A stretch of DNA of 64,000 bases from Legionella lytica (lineage in GTDB: Bacteria > Pseudomonadota > Gammaproteobacteria > Legionellales > Legionellaceae). Made by a program: the position numbers and the translations under genes. The stretch spans positions 2,446,501-2,510,500 of the forward strand of contig NZ_CP071527.1 in the NCBI RefSeq assembly GCF_023921225.1, written 5' to 3'. Below the pieces are notes generated by a model. That model did not search any database, was not told the origin of the DNA, and worked only from the letters and a program-made list of their open reading frames with translations. Below are positions 9,195 through 19,223 of this stretch, one piece after another (position 1 is the stretch's first letter; every line of letters begins with the position of its first letter).

Positions 9195-9938
9195 TTAATT
9201 ATGGTAAAGTCTCGCTTCAAGCATGAGTTGGCGCATGTGTCTTACTGCTTCTTTCATTCCACAGAATAAAGCACGTGCAATAATGGCATGGCCAATGTTA
9301 AGTTCATGTAACTCTTTGATTGCGGCAATCGCTTGCACATTATGATAATTTAATCCGTGACCAGCATTAACAATTAAATTTAGGCTGGCCGCGTATTCAG
9401 CTGCACGTTTAATGCGTTCTAACTCGTGTTGCTGTTGCTCAACATGAGTTGCATCGGCATAACATCCAGTATGCAGTTCGATAACAGGAGCCCCCACATC
9501 TGCTGCAGCTTTGATTTGGTCCAGATCAGGATCAATAAACAAAGAAACTTCACTGCCCATAGCCTGCAAACGTCGCACAGCACGTTCAACTGTTTTTTGG
9601 TGCGTTAAAATATCCAATCCACCTTCAGTTGTTATTTCCTCACGTTTTTCTGGCACTAAACAGGTATGCTCTGGAGAAATCTCTTCTGCAAACTCAAGCA
9701 TAGCATCGGTCACTGCTAATTCAAGATTCATGCGAGTTTGTAATACTTCTTTTATCAAACGCACATCGCGTGCTTGAATGTGGCGTAAATCTTCACGCAT
9801 GTGTAAGGTAATTCCATCAGCCCCGGCCTCTTCAGCATCCATGGCAGCCTGTACAGGATCCGGATAACGGGTACCACGTGCTTGTCGTACTGTAGCGACG
9901 TGATCAATATTTACACCTAATAAAATCAACTTACTCAT
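9195..9938 (-). CDS. pdxJ: Pyridoxine 5'-phosphate synthase PdxJ
   Basis: PdxJ condenses 1-deoxyxylulose 5-phosphate with 3-amino-2-oxopropyl phosphate to give pyridoxine 5'-phosphate in de novo vitamin B6 synthesis. The signature [20 protein letters not shown] is at the N-terminus, followed by [15 protein letters not shown] and the C-terminal [12 protein letters not shown] place the start at 9938 ([13 protein letters not shown], 247 aa), where the conserved protein begins; an in-frame ATG at 9995 adds 19 atypical residues. In many gammaproteobacteria pdxJ directly follows recO; here two plus-strand genes separate them. Confidence 0.95.
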   Translation of the reverse strand: MSKLILLGVNIDHVATVRQARGTRYPDPVQAAMDAEEAGADGITLHMREDLRHIQARDVRLIKEVLQTRMNLELAVTDAMLEFAEEISPEHTCLVPEKREEITTEGGLDILTHQKTVERAVRRLQAMGSEVSLFIDPDLDQIKAAADVGAPVIELHTGCYADATHVEQQQHELERIKRAAEYAASLNLIVNAGHGLNYHNVQAIAAIKELHELNIGHAIIARALFCGMKEAVRHMRQLMLEARLYHN

Positions 9939-10064
9939 TTTTGCACCACACAAGGTAAAAGGAAGAGTATAATGTTCCTGCCTACCTAAACTCAAGCTGA
10001 GCTTTGCATTAACCTAGTATACTTGTTACCATGCTGTCCATTTTTCATCAAAAATGGAATAATT

Positions 10065-11015
10065 ATGAGATTTAACAAAGCACTTTTTTTGAGCATAGTG
10101 TTCAGCTGTAATGCCTTTGCTGCAGCTCCTGTTGGACAGAAATCCCTAAAATATCCTGCAACCCAAAAAACACATACCTTAGTGCATGCACGTCTGAAAT
10201 CATTACAGCACTCAAACTTGAGCAGTGCAAACGACGGCTTAGCAGCAGCAAAACAGTTGGGTATGAATAATGTCCCAGTTTTAAATCAAGGCGATACCTA
10301 CTTTGACTCGGCATACGCAAGCACAGCAACAATTGATGCCTTATTAAGCCGGGGTGATTTTATAAGCCAACTTTGCCTTATCCAATTAGGCAATTATATG
10401 GATCCTTCGAATAAAGGCTTTGGTTTCACATTGCATCATTCATTAAGCCGACTTGAAAATTATGGATACATCATGAAGGTGCATCAAAAAGTTGCTGGAT
10501 GCGAAGATCCTAATACCCCTTTTATAAACTATGAAAGCTACAACCGGCTTAGTCGCAATACGGTTGCGGAATCCATTATGTGGTTCCCTATCTTAAACGT
10601 GCATAAATCAGTGAGTGAACGAGTCAATACCGAAAAAACACTAATAGAGATCAAAAAGGCTATTAACCAAGAACAACGCGTTACTATGGGATTTTTAGCA
10701 TTCTACAAAGATGGAAACACACTAGGAACTATGGGTTCTTACCATGAGAAGAATGATACTTGGATTCTTAATGCATCAATGAAGCGAGATCTCTATAACT
10801 TCCCTTCCTTGTACTACCACAGCGTAGTAATCACTGGATATGATAATGATGCGATTTCCGTAGATGATACGGGGGAAAAACATAAGGGGCTACTGAAATT
10901 ACGCGGCTCTTGGGGTAGTAAAGCAGGAGATCAAGGCGATTTTTATATGTCTTATGACTATTTCCGTGTCCTAGTAATCGAAGCGCAACAAATTGTTCGC
11001 GCTTACTTTGATTAA
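10065..11015 (+). CDS. Exported papain-like (C1) protein lacking catalytic Cys and Asn
   Basis: A paralogue of the next gene. The signal peptide MRFNKALFLSIVFSCNAFA predicts export; I place the start at 10065 rather than 10023 because the signal peptide begins there. The papain-fold landmarks align with the downstream gene: NQGDTYFDSAYA here against DQGYFGTCVTFA there, so the nucleophilic Cys is Asp (about residue 81). The Asn motif NSWG is GSWG. The His motif HSVVITGYDND and the end GDFYMSYDYF are kept. It therefore looks like a catalytically dead paralogue (316 aa). The oxyanion Gln (about residue 75) remains. It may bind substrate or inhibitor or assist its neighbour; that is inference. 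Confidence 0.85.
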   Translation: MRFNKALFLSIVFSCNAFAAAPVGQKSLKYPATQKTHTLVHARLKSLQHSNLSSANDGLAAAKQLGMNNVPVLNQGDTYFDSAYASTATIDALLSRGDFISQLCLIQLGNYMDPSNKGFGFTLHHSLSRLENYGYIMKVHQKVAGCEDPNTPFINYESYNRLSRNTVAESIMWFPILNVHKSVSERVNTEKTLIEIKKAINQEQRVTMGFLAFYKDGNTLGTMGSYHEKNDTWILNASMKRDLYNFPSLYYHSVVITGYDNDAISVDDTGEKHKGLLKLRGSWGSKAGDQGDFYMSYDYFRVLVIEAQQIVRAYFD

Positions 11016-11043
11016 TCGATTCAGTAGATAAAGGAGTTACTCC

Positions 11044-12162
11044 ATGCAGTTAAATAAAATTCTTATGTTAAGTATTGCATTATTTGGTAATGCATTTGCT
11101 ACTGAAATAGAGCCTGCAGGTACTATAGATTATGCCTTAAAACCCGCCGGAAAAACTCAGTTTGCGAAACCTAAAATGCTTAAGTTAATGCAGTTTAAGG
11201 TATCCAGCAATGCCATAGAGGCAATGCAACAGAAAGTTCAAGCAACCCAAAAAAAGAGCTTTATCCCATCCATTATGCCCGAGCAAAAGCAATTAGGGAT
11301 GAATGGTGTCCCAGTTCTTGATCAAGGTTATTTTGGAACGTGTGTTACCTTTGCTAATACCGCAGCAATTGACGCAATCTTAGGAAAAGGCGATTACATA
11401 AGCCAACTGTGTTTACTCCAGTTAGGAAATTATAAATATTCTTATACTGCTAGTGGTTGGGCTGGCTCGTTAAATCGCAGCATTTTAAGTAGACTTGAAG
11501 ATCATGGTTTTGTCTCTAAAGAAACTCAACGTACCGTAGGCTGTGGTGATCTTAATGAATATCCGGGGAATGAAGATGCAACCCCAACCTCCGCGATTAG
11601 CTTTGATAGTTACCATAAAATCAGTGAAGGCTTACTCGATAATAAGATTTATTCCGCCCCAATTCTTGATGCTTATAAAGTAATGCTCACCAATGAGGTC
11701 GATACACAAGAGTTAATCAGTGAGATTAAACAAGCGATTAATAGAGAACAACGAGTAACCATGATTAGCTTATTACCTGCAATTGATTTAGGTATTGCAG
11801 GGGCGGTAGGCACCCATCATGAAACTAATGATACCTGGGTATTATCGACAACGATTGAGCGTGAACTCTACCAATATCCATTCATGGCTGGCCATTCAAT
11901 GATCATTACCGGCTATGATGATAATGCAACTGCTGTTGATGACTTAGGTCGGGTGCATATGGGCCTATTCACCTTACGTAATTCCTGGGGAGATCAGGTT
12001 GGAGATAAAGGCGATTTTTATATGTCCTATGATTATTTTAAAGTCTTGGGCTTTGAAGCAAATCAGATCGTTTATGATGAGTTCCTTAGTGATGAAGATG
12101 ATGAAGATGAGTCTGATAATGGGGAAGTAGATGATGATGAGGATGATGAAGAAGTAAAATAA
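11044..12162 (+). CDS. Exported papain-family (C1) cysteine protease with acidic tail
   Basis: A 372-aa protein with signal peptide MQLNKILMLSIALFGNAFA. The C1 catalytic residues are all visible: Gln94 and Cys100 in DQGYFGTCVTFA, His in GHSMIITGYDDN and Asn in LRNSWGDQVGDKGDFYMS. The last roughly 25 residues are almost entirely Asp/Glu (DEDDEDESDNGEVDDDEDDE), absent from the upstream paralogue. AAGGAG lies about 8 bases before the ATG. It starts 28 bases after the inactive paralogue ends, so the pair is co-transcribed and arose by tandem duplication. Probably periplasmic or secreted; substrate unknown. Confidence 0.88.
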   Translation: MQLNKILMLSIALFGNAFATEIEPAGTIDYALKPAGKTQFAKPKMLKLMQFKVSSNAIEAMQQKVQATQKKSFIPSIMPEQKQLGMNGVPVLDQGYFGTCVTFANTAAIDAILGKGDYISQLCLLQLGNYKYSYTASGWAGSLNRSILSRLEDHGFVSKETQRTVGCGDLNEYPGNEDATPTSAISFDSYHKISEGLLDNKIYSAPILDAYKVMLTNEVDTQELISEIKQAINREQRVTMISLLPAIDLGIAGAVGTHHETNDTWVLSTTIERELYQYPFMAGHSMIITGYDDNATAVDDLGRVHMGLFTLRNSWGDQVGDKGDFYMSYDYFKVLGFEANQIVYDEFLSDEDDEDESDNGEVDDDEDDEEVK

Positions 12163-12170
12163 CTGAATAG

Positions 12171-12201
12171 CCCGTATTACGCTGCACTAATACGGGCTAC
12201 G
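12171..12201. repeat. Extragenic palindrome, CCCGTATTACG family
   Basis: CCCGTATTACG and TAATACGGGCTACG flank a short spacer, between the convergent C1 protease and recO genes. It probably also acts as a transcript end for one or both. Confidence 0.75.
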
Positions 12202-12218
12202 TTCTTAGCCTAACGGGA

Positions 12219-12899
12219 TTAAACAAGATACAATCCCCGAGCCTTAATTTCCCTTCCCCCCAACAAATGATCAACGGCCTTACGCATAACCACTTTTGCC
12301 GAGTGTAAACATCCAGGCTCCACCAAATTATCATGTGCTAAAGCAAAGATATGACTACCAGGTATACCCCGCTCACTCAGGACAAATCCCTCTCCCGCAA
12401 TAAACTGATAATGCCTATCCACACGAATAAGCTCTTCTGATCTCGCCTCATACGTTAACGAAAAGGAATAGCCGCACGACTTCAACAAAGCCCATTCAAA
12501 ACGCCTCAGTAACACTTCCAGTACTAAACGCTCCTTGGCCAAAGTCAAACCATTCAAAGTAAATAAATAAGCATCAAATAATGCAGGATCTGGGGCTTGA
12601 GGTTTTAAGACATAATAGAGAATTTCATTCACATACAATGCCGAAAAAAGAGCATGGCCTTCAAGAGTTAACGATGGGGAAATACTTTCAACCGTTTTCA
12701 TGTACAAACGCTCATAACGCTCATCAACGGTCAACCATAAGGGAGTAAAGGCCTGTAACAAAGCCTGTTTTTTGGGGGTGCGCCCCCCTTTGTAAAGACA
12801 ATGAACCAATCCTGAGTCACGAGTAAAAAAAGTTACTCTAGCACTAGTATCTCCGGTCCATTGTTTATGTACAACCCACGCTTCGATTGTTCTAGTCAT
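12219..12899 (-). CDS. recO: DNA repair protein RecO
   Basis: RecO anneals single strands and loads RecA with RecR in the RecF pathway. The N-terminal OB fold begins MTRTIEAWVVHKQWTGDTSA, and the internal FTPLWLTVDERYERLYMKTVES and ALYVNEILYYVL match the family. At 226 aa the length is normal. Its ATG overlaps the end of era by 8 bases, giving translational coupling. The usual next gene, pdxJ, is about 2.3 kb further on. Confidence 0.95.
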   Translation of the reverse strand: MTRTIEAWVVHKQWTGDTSARVTFFTRDSGLVHCLYKGGRTPKKQALLQAFTPLWLTVDERYERLYMKTVESISPSLTLEGHALFSALYVNEILYYVLKPQAPDPALFDAYLFTLNGLTLAKERLVLEVLLRRFEWALLKSCGYSFSLTYEARSEELIRVDRHYQFIAGEGFVLSERGIPGSHIFALAHDNLVEPGCLHSAKVVMRKAVDHLLGGREIKARGLYLV

Positions 12900-13779
12900 A
12901 GCCCAATTGTTTTAACATACGCTCGTCGTCAGCCCAGCCAGATTTAACCTTACACCAGCATTGTAAGAACACTTTTTTGCCCAATAGCCGTTCCATGTCA
13001 ATACGTGCCTCGGTTGCCATTTCTTTTAATTTCTGGCCCCTGTCACCGATAATCATTCGTTTATGATTGTCTTTCTCAACCAAAATTAACGCATGAATGC
13101 GTACTAAATTTCCTTCATCTTTAAACGATTCAATATCTACAGTAACTGCATAAGGTAATTCTTGTCCGCAAAAACGGAAGATTTTTTCGCGTAATAATTC
13201 GGAGCAAAGAAACTTTGTGGGGCGGTCAGTCAATTGATCTTCCGGGAATAAATGGGGACCTTCTGGTAAATAAGTCTGTAACTTATCCTGCAGCTCAGTA
13301 ACTTGTACTCCAGTGCGCGCCGAAATAGGAATGATCGCCGCGAAGTCATGACGCTGGCTCATTTCTTCCATCCAAGGCAACAATTGTGTTTTATCGTCAA
13401 TTTTATCCACTTTATTAACGACTAAAATGCACGGTATGTTGGCTTGTTTAACTAACTTCAATACATACTCGTCTTCATCTTGCCAATGTGTACCATCAAC
13501 CAAAAATGCAATCACATCAACATCACGTAACACACTAATAGCGGTTTTATTCATCAGACGGTTCATTGCTTTTTTATTTCCCTGCTGATGAATGCCTGGG
13601 GTATCAACATATACAAATTGATAATCCCCTTCCGTACGAATACCTAAAATACTGTGTCGCGTTGTCTGCGGTTTTTTGGAAGTGATACTTACTTTTTGCT
13701 CTAAAATACGATTAAGCAACGTGGATTTTCCCACGTTCGGTCTGCCAACTAAGGCGATGTAACCACAATAACTAGTCAT
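12892..13779 (-). CDS. era: GTPase Era
   Basis: Era is an essential Ras-like GTPase that binds the 3' end of 16S rRNA and guides 30S assembly. Visible motifs are G1 GRPNVGKS, the switch region KKPQTTRHSILG, G3 DTPG and G4 NKVD, then a C-terminal KH domain (VEKDNHKRMIIGDRGQKLKE). At 295 aa it has the usual length. rnc, commonly just upstream, is not present; instead a divergent large unknown gene starts at 13915. Confidence 0.97.
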   Translation of the reverse strand: MTSYCGYIALVGRPNVGKSTLLNRILEQKVSITSKKPQTTRHSILGIRTEGDYQFVYVDTPGIHQQGNKKAMNRLMNKTAISVLRDVDVIAFLVDGTHWQDEDEYVLKLVKQANIPCILVVNKVDKIDDKTQLLPWMEEMSQRHDFAAIIPISARTGVQVTELQDKLQTYLPEGPHLFPEDQLTDRPTKFLCSELLREKIFRFCGQELPYAVTVDIESFKDEGNLVRIHALILVEKDNHKRMIIGDRGQKLKEMATEARIDMERLLGKKVFLQCWCKVKSGWADDERMLKQLGYD

Positions 13780-13914
13780 TAAATTTATTCCTGTATACTT
13801 TTAAGACATTTTATCAGTGCCCTCAGCAAATATCCAGACATCAATTGCCTCCTACTTGCTATTTCAGCTAAAAACAAAGTATGCTGGACGATATCTGCAC
13901 AATGAACTACGTCT

Positions 13915-16900
13915 ATGGCCGATTATCTCACAACTGAAGGACATACTCAGGTTATCATTCCCCTGATCATAACCCCTTTTAGCCATCAAGCGTTACCTAC
14001 CGTAGCCGGAAATTTATTTAGCGATGAGGCCGGGGCTGTGCTCATAGGTCATTATAAAATGGAGTACCTCCTTCCCAATAATGATCGGATACGTCTTATC
14101 GCTAATCACGATCAAAAAACAGTACAACTCATGTTGTTTACATACCAAGCAGAGCTCATTAAGCTGCTTCCGGGAAAACGTCATTCTTCATTAATTGCGG
14201 ATCTAATAAATAAGGTTCAAAGCTATTGCATCCGCTCCGAAAGTTATACTCGTCCTCTGTCCTTACCGCAAGAACAAAAACTACAAATCACCACTGAGTG
14301 CATTAACGCCCTAAAACCCTTATTAAAAGAAGAGCGTCGCTTAAGTAGCGATAATTACGAACAACAAGAAACATTAAGACGGAAAGCCATTAGCATTATT
14401 AAGCAGCACCACGATAAAAACCGCATGCTGGCGAATAATCCTCTTATTTCTGAAGGTTCATTAGGTGATTCCCTATTTGATGCCTATAAAATCGCACAGA
14501 ATTACTCGTTTAGTCGTATTCACTCTGTCTCACGCCAAGATCAAATGGATTTTAGTAAAATCAAAAAAGCCAATACTGAAAATCCATGTTTCATATGGGA
14601 CAGTGAACTACACATTGGACACAACAAACGGGATTTAGATGATGCATTAAGAGTTATTTGTCACTATTATGGGATCCCCCCGGCTCCCAGCTTAAATAAT
14701 GTACCGGCAAATCGGCTTGAAAAAATCCATTCGTTTTTTTATAAAATGTGGCATGACGGTCATGATTGGATCAAACACTTAGCCTCAGAAAACAAACCTG
14801 AACATAAAATTGAAGAGGAACAACCGCGACAAGGTATTTCTCTAATACAAATCACCCCCTATTACAAACTGCAAGGGCTTGACCAAAAAGCTTATCCAAG
14901 TATCAATCAGCTTGTTGCTGATTTAATGAAAAGTCCCTATGAACCCATTTTGGCTACTAATGTAAAACAAGCAAAAAAGATACTAAGTAACCAAGGTCAT
15001 GCGAGCTGCGCGATTATTGTCCAAGAACAACGAATTCTGATACGCCAGGAAAATAAAATAGCGGAATTACGCTATTTCCAGCATGGCGAGCATTTCTATC
15101 CCTTACCTACTGGCCAAGATCTTTATACTTTGGCTCAAGTTTGCAAACGTCATCTCTATCTTCCTGAGAGGGCCAGTTTGCAATTTAAAACCTTTGTCAC
15201 GCGCATCCCCCATTTCTTTTCTAATTTTTATAAACGCATGCATCGATTTATTATTCATGACTTAAAAGAAGAGTTTATAAATCATGTACATGCCTCGCAT
15301 CAACAGAAAACATCTCAAGAGCGAGCGATTCAACCTAAGCTACGAAGTCCTCATAAAAACTCATTGGCTAGAATCTTAAGAAATAAAGGGGTGCTAACTA
15401 ATGGCCAAACCTTGGAAGGATTCATAAAAGAACAAATTCGTAATAACCCCTACGTAATTGCCCAAGCCAATCATCCCCCCAGCATTCCAGCCTATGATAA
15501 TCCACTGCATCGCGTACTTAATATTGTTCGTCACATAGGAAGCATTTTTATCGACGCCAGTGAACGTAATCCATTGATTGGCTCCTTAGCAATAGCTGCG
15601 TACGCTTTCGGTGGCGGAGCTATTCTTGCACCGAAACAGTTAGAAGATATTTTAATAAAACTACACTTAAGCGGTTTGATTAGCGCCATAGAGCCAACTC
15701 AAAAACTAGCACACCTACTCAATCACAGTACCTACTCACAGGCCGTATCCATATCCACCTTATATTGGCAAAGCACGGTTGTGGGTGGGAATATGGATAA
15801 GTTTTTTATTGATGCCTTCCAAATTCTTAAAGAAGATCCCGCACAAATTGCTATTATTGCCGCATTAGCGCTCAGCCTAGGTTATGGCTTAACTAAAGCG
15901 ATCCCGGTTCTAGGAAAAGAAATGGGAGATTTTCCCTATACAAACTATGCTGCCCTAGGAGGTAAAGGTGGTGCAGCAATGTATGATACTATCATGCATC
16001 CTGGCGATGATTGGTTTTTAGGCACGTGGAAGTGGGTTTGCAAAAGCTTCCTCACGCTTGGCAAACTGTTTATTGCACCATTTATCGAGGGCTTCTATTA
16101 CGGCTTTCATGATGGATTCATCCATGGATGGAAAAAGAATGTTCCCTTATTTCAAAAGTTTGGCAAGCAATTATTTGCAGCCATTTCGGATCTGAGCTTA
16201 TCACTATTTAGCTTGGTATTAATTGGAATCGGCTCGCTTTTTATCCATGTGCCATTTCGAGGGATAACAAATCTACTTACCAAAATTTTAGGTACCCTCG
16301 GTCACATTGAACCTATAGGTAAGGTATTTCGAGATTTTGCTGACAGAACTCCTAAGCCTAATCTTCTTGCTCGATTTAGCTTTTTACCACTTTATGGTTT
16401 TAGCTCCCCCTTCGGACATTTTACAGAAAACATCCTGATTAACATAAGCATTAATGTCGGGCGCGGGCTATTCTTACCTATCGTACAACTGCTTAAAAAT
16501 CTGTTAATCCTGCCACTAATCGATGTATGCTCATTGAGCATACGTCTGGGCATTACCCTTCTTAATCCTATAACTCGTATATTGGCTCATTCTTTGGGAA
16601 TCGTTCTTTGTACTTTTGGCGCAGTATGGGATCCTTCTGTAGGTTCCTTATTTGCAAGCAGTGCTAATGGGTTAACTGTATTATTTAATTGGATGGACAA
16701 TGGAATAAGCGCCGGAAAACAATATTTGCTCTCGCATATAGAAACCCAACGCCGGCAGCTATATCACTGGGCCTTTGAGGACGCTCATAGCACATTCCAT
16801 CCTCCCCTAACCGATGAACGCTATTTTCTAGACAAACCCAGTCGCTATGAACTAGTACCTCACCGCCCAAACAGTCATCATTGCTTATTAAAGGCTCTGC

Positions 16901-17025
16901 TGGAACAACCAAAAACCCCACCCCCTCCCTGCTTCGAGCCAACTCATTACAATTTGTTTTCCTCAATACCTCCCCTAGACCAATCCTTAGAAGAAAGAGC
17001 AAGTCCATCAAGGAGCTATTTGTAG
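13915..17025 (+). CDS. Large hypothetical protein with membrane segments, 1036 aa
   Basis: I recognise no family. Roughly the first 520 residues are soluble and rich in Gln, His and Lys. The rest contains several hydrophobic stretches, for example LIGSLAIAAYAFGGGAILAP (about 560), IAIIAALALSLGYGL (about 650) and LSLFSLVLIGIGSLFIHVPF (about 770), so a polytopic or host-membrane-inserting protein is plausible. The C-terminus ends with a short acidic/polar stretch (SLEERASPSRSYL) resembling a Dot/Icm signal. No convincing ribosome binding site precedes the ATG. It diverges from era and precedes another unknown large gene. Effector status is inference. Confidence 0.65.
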   Translation: MADYLTTEGHTQVIIPLIITPFSHQALPTVAGNLFSDEAGAVLIGHYKMEYLLPNNDRIRLIANHDQKTVQLMLFTYQAELIKLLPGKRHSSLIADLINKVQSYCIRSESYTRPLSLPQEQKLQITTECINALKPLLKEERRLSSDNYEQQETLRRKAISIIKQHHDKNRMLANNPLISEGSLGDSLFDAYKIAQNYSFSRIHSVSRQDQMDFSKIKKANTENPCFIWDSELHIGHNKRDLDDALRVICHYYGIPPAPSLNNVPANRLEKIHSFFYKMWHDGHDWIKHLASENKPEHKIEEEQPRQGISLIQITPYYKLQGLDQKAYPSINQLVADLMKSPYEPILATNVKQAKKILSNQGHASCAIIVQEQRILIRQENKIAELRYFQHGEHFYPLPTGQDLYTLAQVCKRHLYLPERASLQFKTFVTRIPHFFSNFYKRMHRFIIHDLKEEFINHVHASHQQKTSQERAIQPKLRSPHKNSLARILRNKGVLTNGQTLEGFIKEQIRNNPYVIAQANHPPSIPAYDNPLHRVLNIVRHIGSIFIDASERNPLIGSLAIAAYAFGGGAILAPKQLEDILIKLHLSGLISAIEPTQKLAHLLNHSTYSQAVSISTLYWQSTVVGGNMDKFFIDAFQILKEDPAQIAIIAALALSLGYGLTKAIPVLGKEMGDFPYTNYAALGGKGGAAMYDTIMHPGDDWFLGTWKWVCKSFLTLGKLFIAPFIEGFYYGFHDGFIHGWKKNVPLFQKFGKQLFAAISDLSLSLFSLVLIGIGSLFIHVPFRGITNLLTKILGTLGHIEPIGKVFRDFADRTPKPNLLARFSFLPLYGFSSPFGHFTENILINISINVGRGLFLPIVQLLKNLLILPLIDVCSLSIRLGITLLNPITRILAHSLGIVLCTFGAVWDPSVGSLFASSANGLTVLFNWMDNGISAGKQYLLSHIETQRRQLYHWAFEDAHSTFHPPLTDERYFLDKPSRYELVPHRPNSHHCLLKALLEQPKTPPPPCFEPTHYNLFSSIPPLDQSLEERASPSRSYL

Positions 17026-17057
17026 AGCGAAACAAGGGATTTTGGTGCCACCTCATT

Positions 17058-17087
17058 CCTGATTACGACTTCGTATATATGGGCTAG
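17058..17087. repeat. Degenerate extragenic palindrome, CCCGTATTACG family
   Basis: CTGATTACGACTTCG...ATATGGGCTAGC resembles the copies at 3106 and 33433, but both arms have decayed and the stem is weak. Confidence 0.5.
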
Positions 17088-17243
17088 CTCTTTTATTTTC
17101 ATAAAAAAAGCAATTAATCCTACAAAAAATAGTTAAATCATAGTAAAAATATTTAATGTCCAGAGCAGGCATCAAAAAAACTGGTGCTTTATTAAGCAAT
17201 ATTGTGTATAATTAACAGAAATGGGGCAATTAGGAACATATAT

Positions 17244-19004
17244 ATGAGTAAATACCAATCTACCACCGATCGCGACTATCCCCTGGCAAATAACCCCGAG
17301 GCAGACCACTGGTTAGACGAAGCAATTATGTCTCAACCTTTGTATTTTGCTGAGCCATCTGATAAAGATCTGGACCCAGATTCCCCAATTAATTTAAGTC
17401 GTTTCGGCCTTCATAATGCAACCCAAGTAAAAGCATTCTTATCATCATCCGCTGGAGAAACCCTAAAAACTGAAATCAAGGCTCAAGCAGCTCTTGATGA
17501 AGCTATTGAAGAACAACATATGTTTGAACTCCGCGAACAAGAAAAACAAAACCAACTTATCAAAGCACATCTATTACTTTGGTTGATTGAAAAAAAAGGG
17601 CATGCAGCCAGTCATCTTAGAGAGCTTATTGAAGAGCAAAATGCGAAAGCTATTCATCAAAGCAAGCCTGACGAAAAAGAAACTAAAACACCAAAAGAAT
17701 CACCCAAAGTAACTCCTGAGTTACAAAACACGTTAAATAGCTATAACGCAGCAATTAGAGCATGTGAAGACCAACATAAACTAGCCTCTGCGGAAGAATC
17801 TAAGTTAACTGACGAGTTCGAAAACTTACATAAGCTAAAAGTGCGTCTTGAGAGCAAACATGAATTGTTCATGAATCAAATGGCAGCCTTTGATGAGCAA
17901 GTGGAAAACTATGAACAATTATCCGATGAAGAACTCGATGAAAAAATGAACGAGATCGAAGCCGAAATTCATCGTCAAACTGAAGTTATTTTGGATATAT
18001 TAGGCAGTGACGAGCCAGGAAGTGAAGAGAAGGCACGCGAGCTATTAGATCAACAAGTTGCGCTAAACTTTGATTTGGCACAGTTAAAAGACATACGTTC
18101 TAGCCGTGAAAAGCAAAAGACTTTTTATGATGCAAACGGTGTAGAGGTCCCATCAGCCAAAGAAGCAACCTTTATTATCAACAACGATAAAAAGGTGATT
18201 AATAAAGATGGACAATATTACCTTATGAAGAAAGAAGATAATATTGAGGAAATGACAAAAGAGCAACTTGCTCAAGCATCTGCTGATTTCCAAAAAGCAG
18301 AACATGAGATATCAACCGTTAGTAAGGCAGTAACCAAAAATATGAAAATGGAAAAAGAATTTCATAATCTGGATCAACGCCTCGATAATGTCAGTGCAAA
18401 AACTCAAGAAAAACGTGATGAAAAAATGAATCTTGAGAATAAAATTGCACTTTTACAGTCTGTAAAAGCTTCTTTTGCTCAGCAAAATCCAGGATTAGAA
18501 CAAGATACTGCACCTAAGCCTACACCTACGCTTTCAGGTAAGGCTCAGCCAACATCGGTGCCCACACCAGCTCCACAAGCAGTAATTAAAATCACTCACA
18601 CATTAATACCTTTCTTGAGTTTGAGACCCCGTTCACCGAACGACATATCTGAAGAGATAGATAAAAATAAAAGCCTCGATGCTAAAGAGAAAGGGCAAGC
18701 TAAGGATTATTTTAGCCGATTAATAAAGCTCTTAAATCTGGGTAAAATCCCTTCTATTGCCCCATTACCGGAGACAACAATGCAATCATTGTTACAACAT
18801 ATGTCTCGATTTGGTGCGGTCCAAGCCAAGCCTGGAGTAAGTACAGAAAAAGGGCCTTTAGATTTGCAACAAGATGTAAAAATGTCACCTCCTGTAGATG
18901 GCCCACATGCAAAAGTTGGCCCTAAACCACCGACTCCGAAGCCAGCTCCGGAGGAACCAGAAATGAAACCATTTAATCCATCACCTTTTAAAACAGGTTA
19001 TTAA
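17244..19004 (+). CDS. Coiled-coil, proline-rich hypothetical protein (putative effector)
   Basis: A 586-aa soluble protein. I place the start at 17244 (MSKYQSTTDRDYPLANN), with AGGA about 9 bases upstream, rather than the in-frame codon at 17202. Residues about 160-440 are Glu/Lys/Gln-rich heptad-like helices (for example EELDEKMNEIEAEIHRQTE), predicting a long coiled coil. A Pro/Thr-rich linker follows, then a small folded segment and a Pro/Glu-rich tail (PTPKPAPEEPEMKPFNPSPF). This layout is common among Legionella effectors, but I cannot name a homologue. A terminator follows. Confidence 0.7.
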   Translation: MSKYQSTTDRDYPLANNPEADHWLDEAIMSQPLYFAEPSDKDLDPDSPINLSRFGLHNATQVKAFLSSSAGETLKTEIKAQAALDEAIEEQHMFELREQEKQNQLIKAHLLLWLIEKKGHAASHLRELIEEQNAKAIHQSKPDEKETKTPKESPKVTPELQNTLNSYNAAIRACEDQHKLASAEESKLTDEFENLHKLKVRLESKHELFMNQMAAFDEQVENYEQLSDEELDEKMNEIEAEIHRQTEVILDILGSDEPGSEEKARELLDQQVALNFDLAQLKDIRSSREKQKTFYDANGVEVPSAKEATFIINNDKKVINKDGQYYLMKKEDNIEEMTKEQLAQASADFQKAEHEISTVSKAVTKNMKMEKEFHNLDQRLDNVSAKTQEKRDEKMNLENKIALLQSVKASFAQQNPGLEQDTAPKPTPTLSGKAQPTSVPTPAPQAVIKITHTLIPFLSLRPRSPNDISEEIDKNKSLDAKEKGQAKDYFSRLIKLLNLGKIPSIAPLPETTMQSLLQHMSRFGAVQAKPGVSTEKGPLDLQQDVKMSPPVDGPHAKVGPKPPTPKPAPEEPEMKPFNPSPFKTGY

Positions 19005-19011
19005 TCAACTT

Positions 19012-19043
19012 AACCTGGTTGCTTGCAGCCAGGTTTTCTCTTT
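19012..19043 (+). terminator. Rho-independent terminator
   Basis: Stem AACCTGG/CCAGGTT with a 10-base loop and a T-rich tail (TTCTCTTTT), 8 bases after the coiled-coil gene. Confidence 0.85.
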
Positions 19044-19223
19044 TGCTAACGTATTGGGCTATGAACCCTCAATATAAAAATATAGTCCTTAACTTAATGG
19101 CAAAACCATAGTCCATGTTCTGCAATGTAATACCATTAAAATTAGGGGATATCCCAGGCTTTACAGCCTAACCGACTCCGTTTATTATAAAAGTCTCGCT
19201 CATCATCAACAGGTAGAATTAAA

